The translations under genes were made by a program, and so were the position numbers. The notes under the pieces were generated by a model. It did not search any database, had not been told where the DNA came from, and saw only the letters and a program-made list of their open reading frames with translations. This document shows positions 1 through 8,835 of a DNA stretch of 64,000 nucleotides, in pieces; the stretch's first letter is position 1; each line of letters starts with the position of its first letter. This stretch comes from Paraglaciecola algarum. Lineage in GTDB: Bacteria; Pseudomonadota; Gammaproteobacteria; Enterobacterales; Alteromonadaceae. The stretch is taken from contig NZ_JAKGAS010000010.1 in NCBI RefSeq assembly GCF_021532655.1, positions 62,001 to 126,000 of the forward strand, written 5' to 3'.

Positions 1-113
1 AAATCACCAACGGCAATTAATTTGTCTGTTTTAGGGCAAAAATTTACTTTCTTAAGTAACTTTTGTAAACCAGATAAACAGGCTTGAATATCGCCTACTA
101 TGTAAGTCGCCAT
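1..113 (-). CDS. apaH: ApaH, diadenosine tetraphosphatase (5' part only)
   Basis: Only the first 37 codons lie in the window; the gene continues beyond base 1. The start ATG is at 113-111. The N-terminus MATYIVGDIQACLSGL and the later IAVGD are the first metallophosphatase motifs (GDxQ/GDxH type) of symmetrical Ap4A hydrolase, which splits Ap4A into two ADP in the cytoplasm. It follows apaG by 18 bases on the same strand, the usual apaG-apaH order, so it is probably the last gene of the lptD-surA-pdxA-rsmA-apaG-apaH run. The catalytic C-terminal part cannot be checked here. Confidence 0.9.
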   Translation of the reverse strand, partial: MATYIVGDIQACLSGLQKLLKKVNFCPKTDKLIAVGD

Positions 114-131
114 AGTTGTTTAGACTCTAGG

Positions 132-506
132 CTAATTGAGAATATTGGGCACAGCTAAACTAAATACTTCGATCGGAGCTTTAAACCATTCTCCTGATTC
201 GTTTTTCATTTCGTAATAACCTTGCATGGTACCCACTGGGGTTTCTAATACAGCGCCGCTTGTGTAAACAAATGTTTGGCCTTGTCGTATGTATGGTTTT
301 TGGCCTATTACACCTTCACCATGAATTTCGGTTTTCTTGCCATTTCCGTCTGTGATTAACCAATAACGATTAATAAGTTGGACTAATTGATTGCTCGAAT
401 TTGAGATGGTTATTTTGTAGGCGAACGGAAATTCATTTTCTTTGTTTGTACGATCGCTCAAATATTGAGTTTGTACCTTGACAGAAATGCTATTGGAACT
501 TTGCAT
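132..506 (-). CDS. apaG: ApaG, Co2+/Mg2+ efflux-associated protein
   Basis: 124 residues, the normal length of ApaG, a single fibronectin-III-like beta-sandwich domain. Typical family blocks are visible: FPFAYKITISN near residue 27, LINRYWLITDGNG near 44, and GxVIGQKPYIRQGQTFVYTSG followed by TPVGTMQGYYEM near 65-100. ApaG is linked to divalent cation homeostasis in enterics, but its biochemical role is not settled. A GAGGA-type ribosome site sits about 10 bases upstream of the ATG. It lies between rsmA and apaH on the same strand, the conserved gammaproteobacterial order. Confidence 0.95.
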   Translation of the reverse strand: MQSSNSISVKVQTQYLSDRTNKENEFPFAYKITISNSSNQLVQLINRYWLITDGNGKKTEIHGEGVIGQKPYIRQGQTFVYTSGAVLETPVGTMQGYYEMKNESGEWFKAPIEVFSLAVPNILN

Positions 507-533
507 AAGTTTTCTGAGTCCTCAATAGAATGA

Positions 534-1340
534 TTAAGTTGGGTTTACAGAATCAACAGCGTTAGCTATCTGTGCATATTGCTGTAAGGATAAATTTTCA
601 GCCCTAAGCTCAGGATTGATATCTAAATCAAGTAATTGTTGTTCGCTGATACATTCTTTTAAACTATTACGAATGGTTTTGCGTCTTTGGTTAAAAGCTT
701 TAGCGCACACTGTGTGTAAAGAAGCTTCATTAATTAATGAAACGGGTTTTTCTTGGTGAGGTATTAACCTAACCACAGCAGAATCTACTTTAGGTGGAGG
801 ATTAAACGCCCCAGGTGGTACTTGGAGCACAGGAATAACCTGACAATGATATTGCGCCATGACAGATAATCGACCGTAGTTTTTATTACCAGGCACAGCG
901 GCTAGACGGTTGACGACTTCCTTTTGCAGCATAAAATGCATGTCCTGAACTTTATTAGCAAAAGAAAATAAGTGAAACATCAGTGGTGTAGAAATATTGT
1001 AAGGTAGGTTACCGAAAATTCTTAAAGGTTTATCTTCTCGCATGATGTCTGCAAAATTAAACTTTAACGCATCAGCTTCGATTATATTTAATTTCTTGGC
1101 GATAAAAGGATGGGTACGCAAACGCTCTGCTAAATCTCTATCTAGCTCTACAACTGTAAGTGAATCCAATAATTCACAAACAGGCTCGGTGAGAGCCCCT
1201 AGTCCAGGCCCAATTTCAACCATGTGCTGGCCTTTTTGTGGCGCAATAGCGCTGACAATTTGATCGATAACATAATTATCATGCAAAAAGTTTTGACCGA
1301 ATCGTTTTCTTGCTGTGTGACCTAGATGTTGTTTACTCAA
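534..1340 (-). CDS. rsmA: 16S rRNA dimethyladenosine transferase RsmA (KsgA)
   Basis: 268 residues, the full length of the family. It dimethylates two adjacent adenines in helix 45 of 16S rRNA using S-adenosylmethionine, a late step in small-subunit assembly. The N-terminal RKRFGQNFLHD block (12-21), the SAM-binding VEIGPGLGALTEP (41-53) and the catalytic NLPYNISTP (111-119) are all intact. The C-terminal domain carries the KAFNQRRKTIRNSL block that contacts rRNA. It starts 38 bases after pdxA and is followed by apaG, so it is probably co-transcribed with the surA-pdxA group. Confidence 0.97.
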   Translation of the reverse strand: MSKQHLGHTARKRFGQNFLHDNYVIDQIVSAIAPQKGQHMVEIGPGLGALTEPVCELLDSLTVVELDRDLAERLRTHPFIAKKLNIIEADALKFNFADIMREDKPLRIFGNLPYNISTPLMFHLFSFANKVQDMHFMLQKEVVNRLAAVPGNKNYGRLSVMAQYHCQVIPVLQVPPGAFNPPPKVDSAVVRLIPHQEKPVSLINEASLHTVCAKAFNQRRKTIRNSLKECISEQQLLDLDINPELRAENLSLQQYAQIANAVDSVNPT

Positions 1341-1378
1341 TGTGGCTTACTCAATGTGATTGGTGCAATAGGGATTAT

Positions 1379-2362
1379 TCATTGTTTTTCTGCTGCGATA
1401 GAAACGGCTTTTTCAATGGCTAGAATAAAACTCCCTGTATCTGCTTCGCCTGTTCCCGCTAAATCTAGTGCTGTGCCATGGTCTACCGAAGTTCGAATAA
1501 ATGGTAATCCTAATGTGATGTTGATAGAGGCGCCAAACCCTTTATATTTTAAAACCGGTAAACCTTGATCATGATACATAGCTAATATTGCATCGGCTTG
1601 TTCAAGATACTTAGGATTAAAAATAGTATCAGCCGGTAAGGGGCCTGTTATATTCAAGCCTTCAGCCCGCAAAGCTTCTAGTGCAGGGTTAATAGTAGTA
1701 ATTTCTTCAGTACCTAAATGGCCATCTTCACCAGCATGAGGATTGAGTCCACAAACAAAAATATGTGGTTTTTTAATACCAAATTTCAACATTAAATCCG
1801 TATTCACTATGTGAATGACTTTGTGTAGGCGTTCAAATGTAATCGCTTTTGACACATAAGCTAAAGGAATATGGGTAGTGGCTAATACCACTCTTAGTCC
1901 TTCTGTCGCTAACATCATGACTACGTCATTAGTATTGGATTCATTTGCAAAAAACTCAGTATGACCACTGAAAGATATACCGGCTTGGTTGATAGAGCCT
2001 TTATGTACAGGGCCTGTTACCACAGCATCAAACTCAGCATCCATATTTTTTTTGCAAGCTTGACGTAATGTTTCAACTACGTAATGGCCATTTTCACTAT
2101 CTAATTTGCCACAAACTACCGGTACTTTAGTTTTGATATCAACTAGATACAATTGTCCTGCAGGTAATAAAGTGTCGGAGTCTACAGTATAAGGAACTAA
2201 GGTTATGGGGAGACCTAAACGCTTAGCTCTTTGTCGTAACATTTCACCATCAGCAAAGACCACAAGCTGGGCTTGCCACTCTTTCTGCGCTACTGCTAAT
2301 ACTAGGTCTGGGCCAATACCCGCTGGCTCTCCAGGGGTGACGGCTATTTTTAATGGTTTCAC
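1379..2362 (-). CDS. pdxA: 4-hydroxythreonine-4-phosphate dehydrogenase PdxA
   Basis: 327 residues, full length. It oxidises 4-phosphohydroxy-L-threonine in the DXP-dependent pathway to pyridoxal phosphate. The N-terminal AVTPGEPAGIGPDL block and the histidines that bind the divalent metal are visible in SGHTEFF, LNPHAGEDGHLG and AMYHDQGLPVLK. The start codon is GTG at 2362-2360 and follows the surA stop codon (TAA) without any gap, which suggests translational coupling with surA. Order surA-pdxA-rsmA is the standard enterobacterial and Alteromonadales arrangement. Confidence 0.96.
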   Translation of the reverse strand: MKPLKIAVTPGEPAGIGPDLVLAVAQKEWQAQLVVFADGEMLRQRAKRLGLPITLVPYTVDSDTLLPAGQLYLVDIKTKVPVVCGKLDSENGHYVVETLRQACKKNMDAEFDAVVTGPVHKGSINQAGISFSGHTEFFANESNTNDVVMMLATEGLRVVLATTHIPLAYVSKAITFERLHKVIHIVNTDLMLKFGIKKPHIFVCGLNPHAGEDGHLGTEEITTINPALEALRAEGLNITGPLPADTIFNPKYLEQADAILAMYHDQGLPVLKYKGFGASINITLGLPFIRTSVDHGTALDLAGTGEADTGSFILAIEKAVSIAAEKQ

Positions 2363-3658
2363 TTATTGATTATCTTTTTTGGCAATGAGCTCAACATAAG
2401 CACTGGCTCGGATTTCTCTGATCCATGTATCTGCTTCTTCAGCAAACTTACGTTGAAACAATAATTGATAGGCTTTGTCTTTTTTACGTTGTTCAGTCGC
2501 ATCTCCCACACGTTTATCCAGAAGTTGCATGATGTGCCAGCCAAATTGCGATTTAACCGGTTGGCTGATTTCGTCAATTTCAAGAGTGCCTAAAGTATCA
2601 CGGAATGTTGCATCATAAACGTTAGGATCAGCCCAGCCTAATTCCCCACCTTTTAAGGCTGAACCAGGGTCAGCCGAGTGCTCTTTGGCTAATTCAGCAA
2701 AGTCTGCTTCACCTGCGAGCAATTGTTCTCTAAATTCGGTGAGCATTTTTTGAGCTTTTTCGTCACTTAAAATAATAGAAGGTGTAATCAAAATATGACG
2801 GGCATTCACTTCGTTAATTTCAACTTTTTCGATACCACGCATATCTTTAATTTTAAGTATATGGAAACCAGCGCCACTTCGAATCGGGCCAACTAACTCA
2901 TCTTTAGCTTTGTTTTGAACGGCTTCGGCAAAAAGTGTTGGCATAGAGTTAATGTTCATCCAGCCTAAATCACCACCTTCAAGGGCCTTAGGACCACCAG
3001 ATGAGGCGGTAGCGACTTTAGTGAAGTCCGAACCTTTGTTTAATAGTTCAATGACTTTAGCTGCTCGAGTTTTAGCTTGTTCGATATCGGTGTCTGTAGG
3101 TTCACTAGGAAATTCAATTAGGATATGGCCAAGGTGATACTCAGCTTGTTGATTACCTTGTTCGTCTATTAATTTAACTAAGTTGTTGATTTCTTGATCA
3201 GTAATATAAACACGACGACGTACGTTTGCTCTACGTACTTCCCCCAAAATGAGTTCTTTACGAATTTCTTCACGGTATTTTGTGTATGTAGTACCTTCTT
3301 TAGCAACTTGCTCTCTGAGTTGGGCAACTGTCATATTTTGACCTTGCGCAATATTGCCTATGGTTTGTTCAAGTTGTGGATCACTAATTTGGATCCCCAT
3401 TCTTTCTGCCATTTGAGTTTGCAAGCTATCTATAATGAGTTTTTCAATTGCTTGGGTTCTTAAGGCTCTGTCAGATGGTAGTGTTTGCTCCTTTAACATG
3501 GCGTTACGTTTTACTGTCGCCACTAAGTCTTGGATTTGGCTTTCTAACACCACTCCTTGATCAACAATGACAGAAACACTGTCTAACATCTCAGGTGCGG
3601 CTTTTGCCGGCAAAGAGACTAAAGAACCAATAAAAAGAGCAACTGCTAATACTTTCAT
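2363..3658 (-). CDS. surA: Periplasmic chaperone and peptidyl-prolyl isomerase SurA
   Basis: SurA escorts unfolded outer-membrane proteins, including LptD, through the periplasm to the BAM complex. I place the start at the ATG at 3658 (431 residues) because it begins the signal peptide MKVLAVALFIGSL...AKA, with cleavage predicted before APEML; an ATG 13 codons further upstream would put charged residues ahead of the signal. The N-terminal SurA domain is followed by two parvulin (PPIC) domains at about 172-273 and 283-384, starting with YHLGHILIEF and NARHILITPS. It lies between lptD and pdxA, the usual place. Confidence 0.96.
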   Translation of the reverse strand: MKVLAVALFIGSLVSLPAKAAPEMLDSVSVIVDQGVVLESQIQDLVATVKRNAMLKEQTLPSDRALRTQAIEKLIIDSLQTQMAERMGIQISDPQLEQTIGNIAQGQNMTVAQLREQVAKEGTTYTKYREEIRKELILGEVRRANVRRRVYITDQEINNLVKLIDEQGNQQAEYHLGHILIEFPSEPTDTDIEQAKTRAAKVIELLNKGSDFTKVATASSGGPKALEGGDLGWMNINSMPTLFAEAVQNKAKDELVGPIRSGAGFHILKIKDMRGIEKVEINEVNARHILITPSIILSDEKAQKMLTEFREQLLAGEADFAELAKEHSADPGSALKGGELGWADPNVYDATFRDTLGTLEIDEISQPVKSQFGWHIMQLLDKRVGDATEQRKKDKAYQLLFQRKFAEEADTWIREIRASAYVELIAKKDNQ

Positions 3659-3773
3659 AATGTTATTTACTTTCTCGTTTAAGCGTTTTTGTATCACGCT
3701 TGTTAAAGGTGTTTTTACAAAACACCATGGATATTGATAATAGTTTGAAAAACTTAGTGGTCTGAAACCTAAA

Positions 3774-5963
3774 TTAGTTCAACAAGTATGGACGTCTGTA
3801 ACCAAACAAACCATCCCTTAATAAGTTGCGACTGGTGAAGTATACATGAAAGCCTGATTCAAATTCATCAGTACTTTGTGTTCCAGCCAAGTCAAAACGA
3901 TTACTTAAATGACGTTGTGCGACTAAACTAACTGTCCAGCAGCAAGACTCATATTTTACACCTGTATAGGTTTCAACTGTTCTATTTTTTTGGGTATCTT
4001 GATACCAACGTCCCACCCACTGCCAGTTTTTGCTCAGAGGCCAGCTAGCTGTTACGCCCACTTGATTAATTTCTTCAGAAGAGAGATCGCGGATAAACCT
4101 GTGGTTAATTTGTAATATCTTATTTTTACTTAGTTGGTATTCTAATGACACACTACTGCGTTCTATTTTGTCGGTACTGGTGGATACCTGTGCTTCTGTA
4201 TGTGCATACCATTTACTGCCTATTTGCCAGTCTAACTCAGCAGCTAAAGCGGAGCGATCTTGCTCTTGGGCAAGACCAGTTATTTTGCTGTCAGACAAAT
4301 AAAATATTTGGCCTAAACTTAATTTAAATTGTTCTTGGTTGTTGTTATCAATGATTCGTGAGGTTAAACCTAGTGTAATTTGATTATTGTCACTTATGCG
4401 ATCTAGCCCAGTAAATTCTTGTCCTCTGAATAAGCCAGAGAAGTTTTTAAATATTTGAGTGGTATCGTATAAACCAATATCTGATTGGTCTTGAAAACTG
4501 GTATATAGGTATTGTGCTTTAGGCTCAAGAGTTTGGGTCATTTGTATACCAAACAAGTTGATGGGGCGTTCAAATGCCATTGCGCCATATATTTTGGCTT
4601 GGCCTATGGTACGAGTCACTTCTTCATTTAATGTGGTGTTTTGAATGTTCTCTTGTAAATAGTGAGTGTGCATCACAGTGGCTTCTGCTAGAAATTCACT
4701 CCACTGATTTTGATAAGGAAAACGTAATGTTGGCGCAATATGAAAACGTGTTGCGGTTGGGTTATCTAACTCAGCGCTTTCAAAATAAGCCAACTCAGAA
4801 TGGATCTCGAACTCGGTATTAAAAGGCAAGTCAGTTAAATAATCTAAGCGAATTTCAGGTAAAGCGCGATAACTATCAGGATGATCACCCAAAACTTCAA
4901 AGTCCCTAAATTGTGCAGTTAAACTCAAATCTTCAGAAAAGTAACTCATACCTAATGTTTTATACAGGTGAGTATCAGCGCGATTGTAATAATTAGAACC
5001 CAAATCAACTATGTAATTGTCGTCACTCAATCCATTTAAGTCGGCATTGATGTGCCAGTTTTCGCTAATTTGCCCTGAATGAATAAAACGATAAAAATAT
5101 CTATCTGTGTTGTCAGCTAGTTCCTTGTCGTTTGCTAGGTATTCTAAATTTACTTGCCCTGTATGCTGCTCGGTTAAATACCTAAATTCTGTTTTAAGCT
5201 GTAAACCTCGTTTTGTCATGACTCTTGGGCTCAAGGTTAAATCATAGTTGGGAGCAATATTCCAATAAACGGGTTGCTCAATACTAATGCCAGTAGCACT
5301 ATTACTTTTTAAGCTTGGGTATAAAATTCCAGACTGCCTTTGGTCATTAACCGGAAACGAAAAATAGGGGAGGTATAAAACGGGGACATCTTTAATATAA
5401 AATCGAGCATGTTTCACTATCCCTCGGGCTTGATTTGGGGTTAGTTCAATGTTACTTGCTTGAATTCGCCATACCTGATTATCAACCGGACAACTACTAA
5501 AGCTGGATTCAATTAAATTTATCCCCGACTGTTTACCAATGGCTATTTTTTCCGCCTGACCATGACCTTGTACTTTGTTTAACGTGTACTCAGAGTTGTC
5601 GATTAATAATTCATTAGAGCTTCGATTTAGCTCTATCTTTTCACTTGATACAGTGATGTGTTGATCTAAAAAGCTTACATTTCCCGTGGCTTGAACTGTT
5701 TGTGTTTGGCGATCAAAAATGGCCTCATCAGCTTTTATTTTGACTTGTTTACTGTCAATTTCAACATTGCCTTTGAATTTAGCAAAGGTATCTTGGTTGA
5801 TCTCACTATCTTGGGATTTGACTTGAATTTGTCCATCAAGTAGTGAATTTTCAAGATTTGGGTCTGGGGCTGGGACAAAACATACTTCTTGGGCATGGGT
5901 TAGCCCAACTGTCATCGACAACAGCAAACAAAGTGAAAATTGGGTGTTTTGTATACTAGACAA
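3774..5963 (-). CDS. lptD: LPS-assembly outer-membrane protein LptD
   Basis: 729 residues, the usual size for LptD, the beta-barrel that with LptE inserts lipopolysaccharide into the outer leaflet. A signal peptide ends near residue 24 (LTHA|QE). An OstA-type beta-jellyroll follows at about 40-150 (KFKGNVEID, ATGNVSFLDQHITVSSEKIEL), then the long barrel. The four cysteines of the oxidative-maturation switch are present: C28, C158 and the adjacent pair C674-C675 (YESCCW). It is the first gene of the minus-strand cluster and is divergent from amgK, 150 bases away; its chaperone SurA is the next gene. Confidence 0.97.
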   Translation of the reverse strand: MSSIQNTQFSLCLLLSMTVGLTHAQEVCFVPAPDPNLENSLLDGQIQVKSQDSEINQDTFAKFKGNVEIDSKQVKIKADEAIFDRQTQTVQATGNVSFLDQHITVSSEKIELNRSSNELLIDNSEYTLNKVQGHGQAEKIAIGKQSGINLIESSFSSCPVDNQVWRIQASNIELTPNQARGIVKHARFYIKDVPVLYLPYFSFPVNDQRQSGILYPSLKSNSATGISIEQPVYWNIAPNYDLTLSPRVMTKRGLQLKTEFRYLTEQHTGQVNLEYLANDKELADNTDRYFYRFIHSGQISENWHINADLNGLSDDNYIVDLGSNYYNRADTHLYKTLGMSYFSEDLSLTAQFRDFEVLGDHPDSYRALPEIRLDYLTDLPFNTEFEIHSELAYFESAELDNPTATRFHIAPTLRFPYQNQWSEFLAEATVMHTHYLQENIQNTTLNEEVTRTIGQAKIYGAMAFERPINLFGIQMTQTLEPKAQYLYTSFQDQSDIGLYDTTQIFKNFSGLFRGQEFTGLDRISDNNQITLGLTSRIIDNNNQEQFKLSLGQIFYLSDSKITGLAQEQDRSALAAELDWQIGSKWYAHTEAQVSTSTDKIERSSVSLEYQLSKNKILQINHRFIRDLSSEEINQVGVTASWPLSKNWQWVGRWYQDTQKNRTVETYTGVKYESCCWTVSLVAQRHLSNRFDLAGTQSTDEFESGFHVYFTSRNLLRDGLFGYRRPYLLN

Positions 5964-6113
5964 GTAAAAAGTGGCCTAATGTTGGTTTAATTACGGTGTT
6001 TAAAGAGTCAATTTTAAGGGTTTCGAGATGATTTACCAGTATACTTGCAAAAAAAGCTATATTTCGTCATTCTTGCGTATTTAAAACCCCAATATTACAA
6101 ATAGAGATTTCAG

Positions 6114-7130
6114 TTGAGCACAGAGCATATTCGCCAGCAACAACTTCTACAATGGATAAATCAATCTACCGACTTTGAGTGTCAACAACTTGAATTAGTT
6201 TCCGGGGATGCCAGTTTTCGACGATATTTTCGTTTTTTATCTAAAGGACAGTGGATAATTGCAGTAGATGCACCACCTAAGGTGGAAGATTGTGGCAAGT
6301 TTGTGGACGTAGCTAAAGCTTATCAAGCGGCAGGGTTAAACGTACCAAAAGTTTATGCTTATGATTTAGAGTTAGGCTTTTATTGTCAACAAGATTTTGG
6401 TGAAGAACAGTTCTCACAAGCGTTAAATTCAAAAACGTGTGACCTATTATATAAAAATGCCTTAGCCTGTATTCCTGCAATTCAAACTTGCAGAACCACG
6501 GAAAGAGGTGAGTTACCGTTATATGATCATGCTTTTGTACAAAGAGAAGTTAACATTTTTACACAGTGGTTATTGGCCGAGTATTTACAATTAAACTTGT
6601 CCTCATTACAAACTGCTATGCTTGAGTCTTCTTTTGCATTTATTACCCAAGTTTTTTTATCTCAGCCTATGGTAGGTGTACACAGAGATTTTCATTCACG
6701 TAATCTTATGTTGTTAGCTGACCAGTCAATAGGAGTGATTGATTTTCAAGATGCAGTTGTAGGTCCATTAACCTATGACGGAGTGTCATTATTACGAGAT
6801 TGTTATCAAAGATGGCCAGCTGAAAAAGTCGAACTCTGGTTACAGGAATGGTATCAAGAGTATTTTTCTGAATATGATTTCAAAGAATTTAAACTTTGGT
6901 TTGATATTACTGGATTGCAAAGGCATATCAAAGCAAGTGGCATATTTGCTCGTTTGTTTTTGCGAGATAATAAAATCACATATTTGTACGACATTCCCAA
7001 TACTCTGCAATATATTGTTGAAGTGGGCCGAGAGTACAAAGAACTACATGCCTTGGCCAACTTTGTTGACACTATTGTTTTACCGGCTGTGTTGGCAATA
7101 CAGCAAAATGTTAGACACGGGACCCAATAA
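6114..7130 (+). CDS. amgK: N-acetylmuramate/N-acetylglucosamine kinase AmgK
   Basis: 338 residues with the aminoglycoside-phosphotransferase (APH) fold. The Brenner-type catalytic loop HRDFHSRN is at 190-197 (D192 catalytic, N197 metal) and the DFQD metal motif at 210-213. AmgK phosphorylates the anomeric hydroxyl of recovered MurNAc or GlcNAc in the cytoplasm, feeding the MurU shortcut of peptidoglycan recycling known from Pseudomonas. The start is a TTG at 6114 with AGAGA about 5 bases upstream; I see no in-frame ATG nearby. The stop overlaps the murU start (TAATG), and the pair is divergent from lptD, the same neighbourhood as in Pseudomonas. Confidence 0.88.
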   Translation: MSTEHIRQQQLLQWINQSTDFECQQLELVSGDASFRRYFRFLSKGQWIIAVDAPPKVEDCGKFVDVAKAYQAAGLNVPKVYAYDLELGFYCQQDFGEEQFSQALNSKTCDLLYKNALACIPAIQTCRTTERGELPLYDHAFVQREVNIFTQWLLAEYLQLNLSSLQTAMLESSFAFITQVFLSQPMVGVHRDFHSRNLMLLADQSIGVIDFQDAVVGPLTYDGVSLLRDCYQRWPAEKVELWLQEWYQEYFSEYDFKEFKLWFDITGLQRHIKASGIFARLFLRDNKITYLYDIPNTLQYIVEVGREYKELHALANFVDTIVLPAVLAIQQNVRHGTQ

Positions 7131-7804
7131 TGGCGGCTAAAACGGCCATGATTTTAGCCGCGGGCAGGGGTGAGCGTATGCGACCTTTGACCGATAAAGC
7201 ACCTAAACCGTTGTTAACGGTAAAAGGTAAAAGCTTAATTGAGTATCACCTATGTGGCTTAAAATTAGCAGGTTATCAAAGAGTGGTCATTAACCACGCT
7301 TGGTTAGGGCAACAGATAGAAGAGTATATTGGTGATGGACAAAAATTTGGATTACAGATCCTATATTCACCAGAAAAGCATGCCTTGGAAACAGCCGGAG
7401 GCATTACTCAAGCTTTGCCTTTGTTGTGCCAAACTTCAGATGAAACGTATTTTACTGTGGTAAATGGAGATGTGTTTACTGATTTCGATTTTAATAAGTT
7501 GCCACTTGAAATAGGGGCTGGCTGTGCACATCTAGTATTAGTGGATAACCCCAAACATAATCCGGATGGTGACTTTTACCTTGTTAATCAAAAGATTCAG
7601 CAATCTGGACAACAAAAATTAACCTTTAGTGGTATTGCTAAATACCATAAAGATTTTTTTAAAGGACAAAAAGTAGAAGTCAAACCTTTGGTTCCTCTTT
7701 TTAGACAAGCTATTGCTCAACAAAAAATGAGTGCTCAATATTATCCAGGAATATGGACTGATGTTGGTACTCCTGAAAGATTAGAGCAGTTGAATCAAGC
7801 TTAA
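7130..7804 (+). CDS. murU: N-acetylmuramate alpha-1-phosphate uridylyltransferase MurU
   Basis: 224 residues, a nucleotidyltransferase with a Rossmann-like GT-A fold. The N-terminal LAAGRGERMRPLT...KPLL (10-29) is the nucleotide-binding signature, and VVNGDVFTD carries the metal-binding aspartate. MurU converts MurNAc-1-phosphate plus UTP to UDP-MurNAc and so bypasses the fosfomycin-sensitive MurA step. Translation is coupled to amgK by a one-base overlap of stop and start (TAATG). Without that neighbour it could be read as a generic mannose-1-phosphate guanylyltransferase-like protein; the pairing makes MurU the better name. Confidence 0.88.
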   Translation: MAAKTAMILAAGRGERMRPLTDKAPKPLLTVKGKSLIEYHLCGLKLAGYQRVVINHAWLGQQIEEYIGDGQKFGLQILYSPEKHALETAGGITQALPLLCQTSDETYFTVVNGDVFTDFDFNKLPLEIGAGCAHLVLVDNPKHNPDGDFYLVNQKIQQSGQQKLTFSGIAKYHKDFFKGQKVEVKPLVPLFRQAIAQQKMSAQYYPGIWTDVGTPERLEQLNQA

Positions 7805-7855
7805 ATTAAGAAATTAACTAAGTTAATAATCAAATTACGGATATAGTAAAAAAGT

Positions 7856-8686
7856 ATGACTGGAAAAATATTAGGTACCATTTTTGGCTTTATGTTTGGC
7901 AGAATTCCAGGAGCGGTCCTGGGTTTTTTTGTAGGACATTTGTTTGATAAAGGTTATAGCCAAAATTTTAACCAGCAAGGCGGGTTTAGCCGTTTTTTTA
8001 CTAACCAAGATCAATTTAAATCTCAGGCGATTTTTTTCCATTCTTTGTTTTCTGTGATGGGACATATTGCTAAAGCTGACGGTCAAGTGAGCAATGTTGA
8101 AATTCGAATGGCCAGTACCCTAATGGATCAAATGGGCCTTGAGGGGGAAGTTCGGGCTGAAGCACAACAAGCTTTCCGCGACGGTAAAGCTTCCGATTTT
8201 GCTTTGCAATCCACCATTAAAGAATTCAAAGAATCTTGTCATGGCCGCAGAGACATCCTGCAGGTTTATTTGGAAATATTGATCCAATCAGCTTATGTCG
8301 ATGGCAAGTTAGATAAAGCCGAACAAGTTATTTTGGAAAAAGTAGCTGAGTACTTAGGTTTTAAACCACAAGAGTTATTATATTTGTTGTCAGCGTTTGA
8401 GGCGGAAATGCGCTTTAGGCAGGGCGGTCAACAAGGAGCCGGTGGCCGGCGACCGAATTATACGTCGCAACAATCAATTGATGATGCTTATAAAATTTTA
8501 GGTGTATCAAAACAGGATGATGATAAAAGTATAAAGAAGGCTTATCGTAAACTCATGAGTGAACATCATCCAGATAAATTAGTGTCTAAAGGGTTGCCCA
8601 AACAAGCCTTGGAACTGGCTAAAAATAAAGCTCAAGATATTCAAGCAGCCTACGAAATGATTAAGGAAAAACGCGGCTTTAGATAG
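7856..8686 (+). CDS. djlA: Co-chaperone DjlA (membrane-anchored DnaJ-like)
   Basis: 276 residues with the three-part DjlA layout. There is a glycine-rich N-terminal membrane segment (about 3-30, GTIFGFMFGRIPGAVLGFFVG). A TerB-like helical domain covers about 55-190 (AKADGQVSNVEIRMAS, SAYVDGKLDKAEQVIL). A C-terminal J domain covers about 210-276, with the HPD tripeptide at 238-240. DjlA stimulates DnaK ATPase at the inner membrane. It lies 51 bases after murU on the same strand; the ribosome site is weak. A GGGGCATA/TATGCTCC hairpin lies just downstream but lacks a clear T-run. Confidence 0.93.
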   Translation: MTGKILGTIFGFMFGRIPGAVLGFFVGHLFDKGYSQNFNQQGGFSRFFTNQDQFKSQAIFFHSLFSVMGHIAKADGQVSNVEIRMASTLMDQMGLEGEVRAEAQQAFRDGKASDFALQSTIKEFKESCHGRRDILQVYLEILIQSAYVDGKLDKAEQVILEKVAEYLGFKPQELLYLLSAFEAEMRFRQGGQQGAGGRRPNYTSQQSIDDAYKILGVSKQDDDKSIKKAYRKLMSEHHPDKLVSKGLPKQALELAKNKAQDIQAAYEMIKEKRGFR

Positions 8687-8835
8687 ATTTAAACCTTTTC
8701 ACTTCAGTTCATAGGGGCATATTTCTTTATGCTCCAATATCTACTTTTATTAAATTCCCACACAGTTAATTTTATCTTCAGTTTTCGTTCATGCTTGATA
8801 AGCCACACTGGTTACAAGCTTAAAAGGAGAACGAC

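Noticed and set aside
6775..7140. 121-codon frame on the plus strand inside amgK
   Set aside because: Overlaps the well-supported kinase in another frame; composition is that of an out-of-frame translation.
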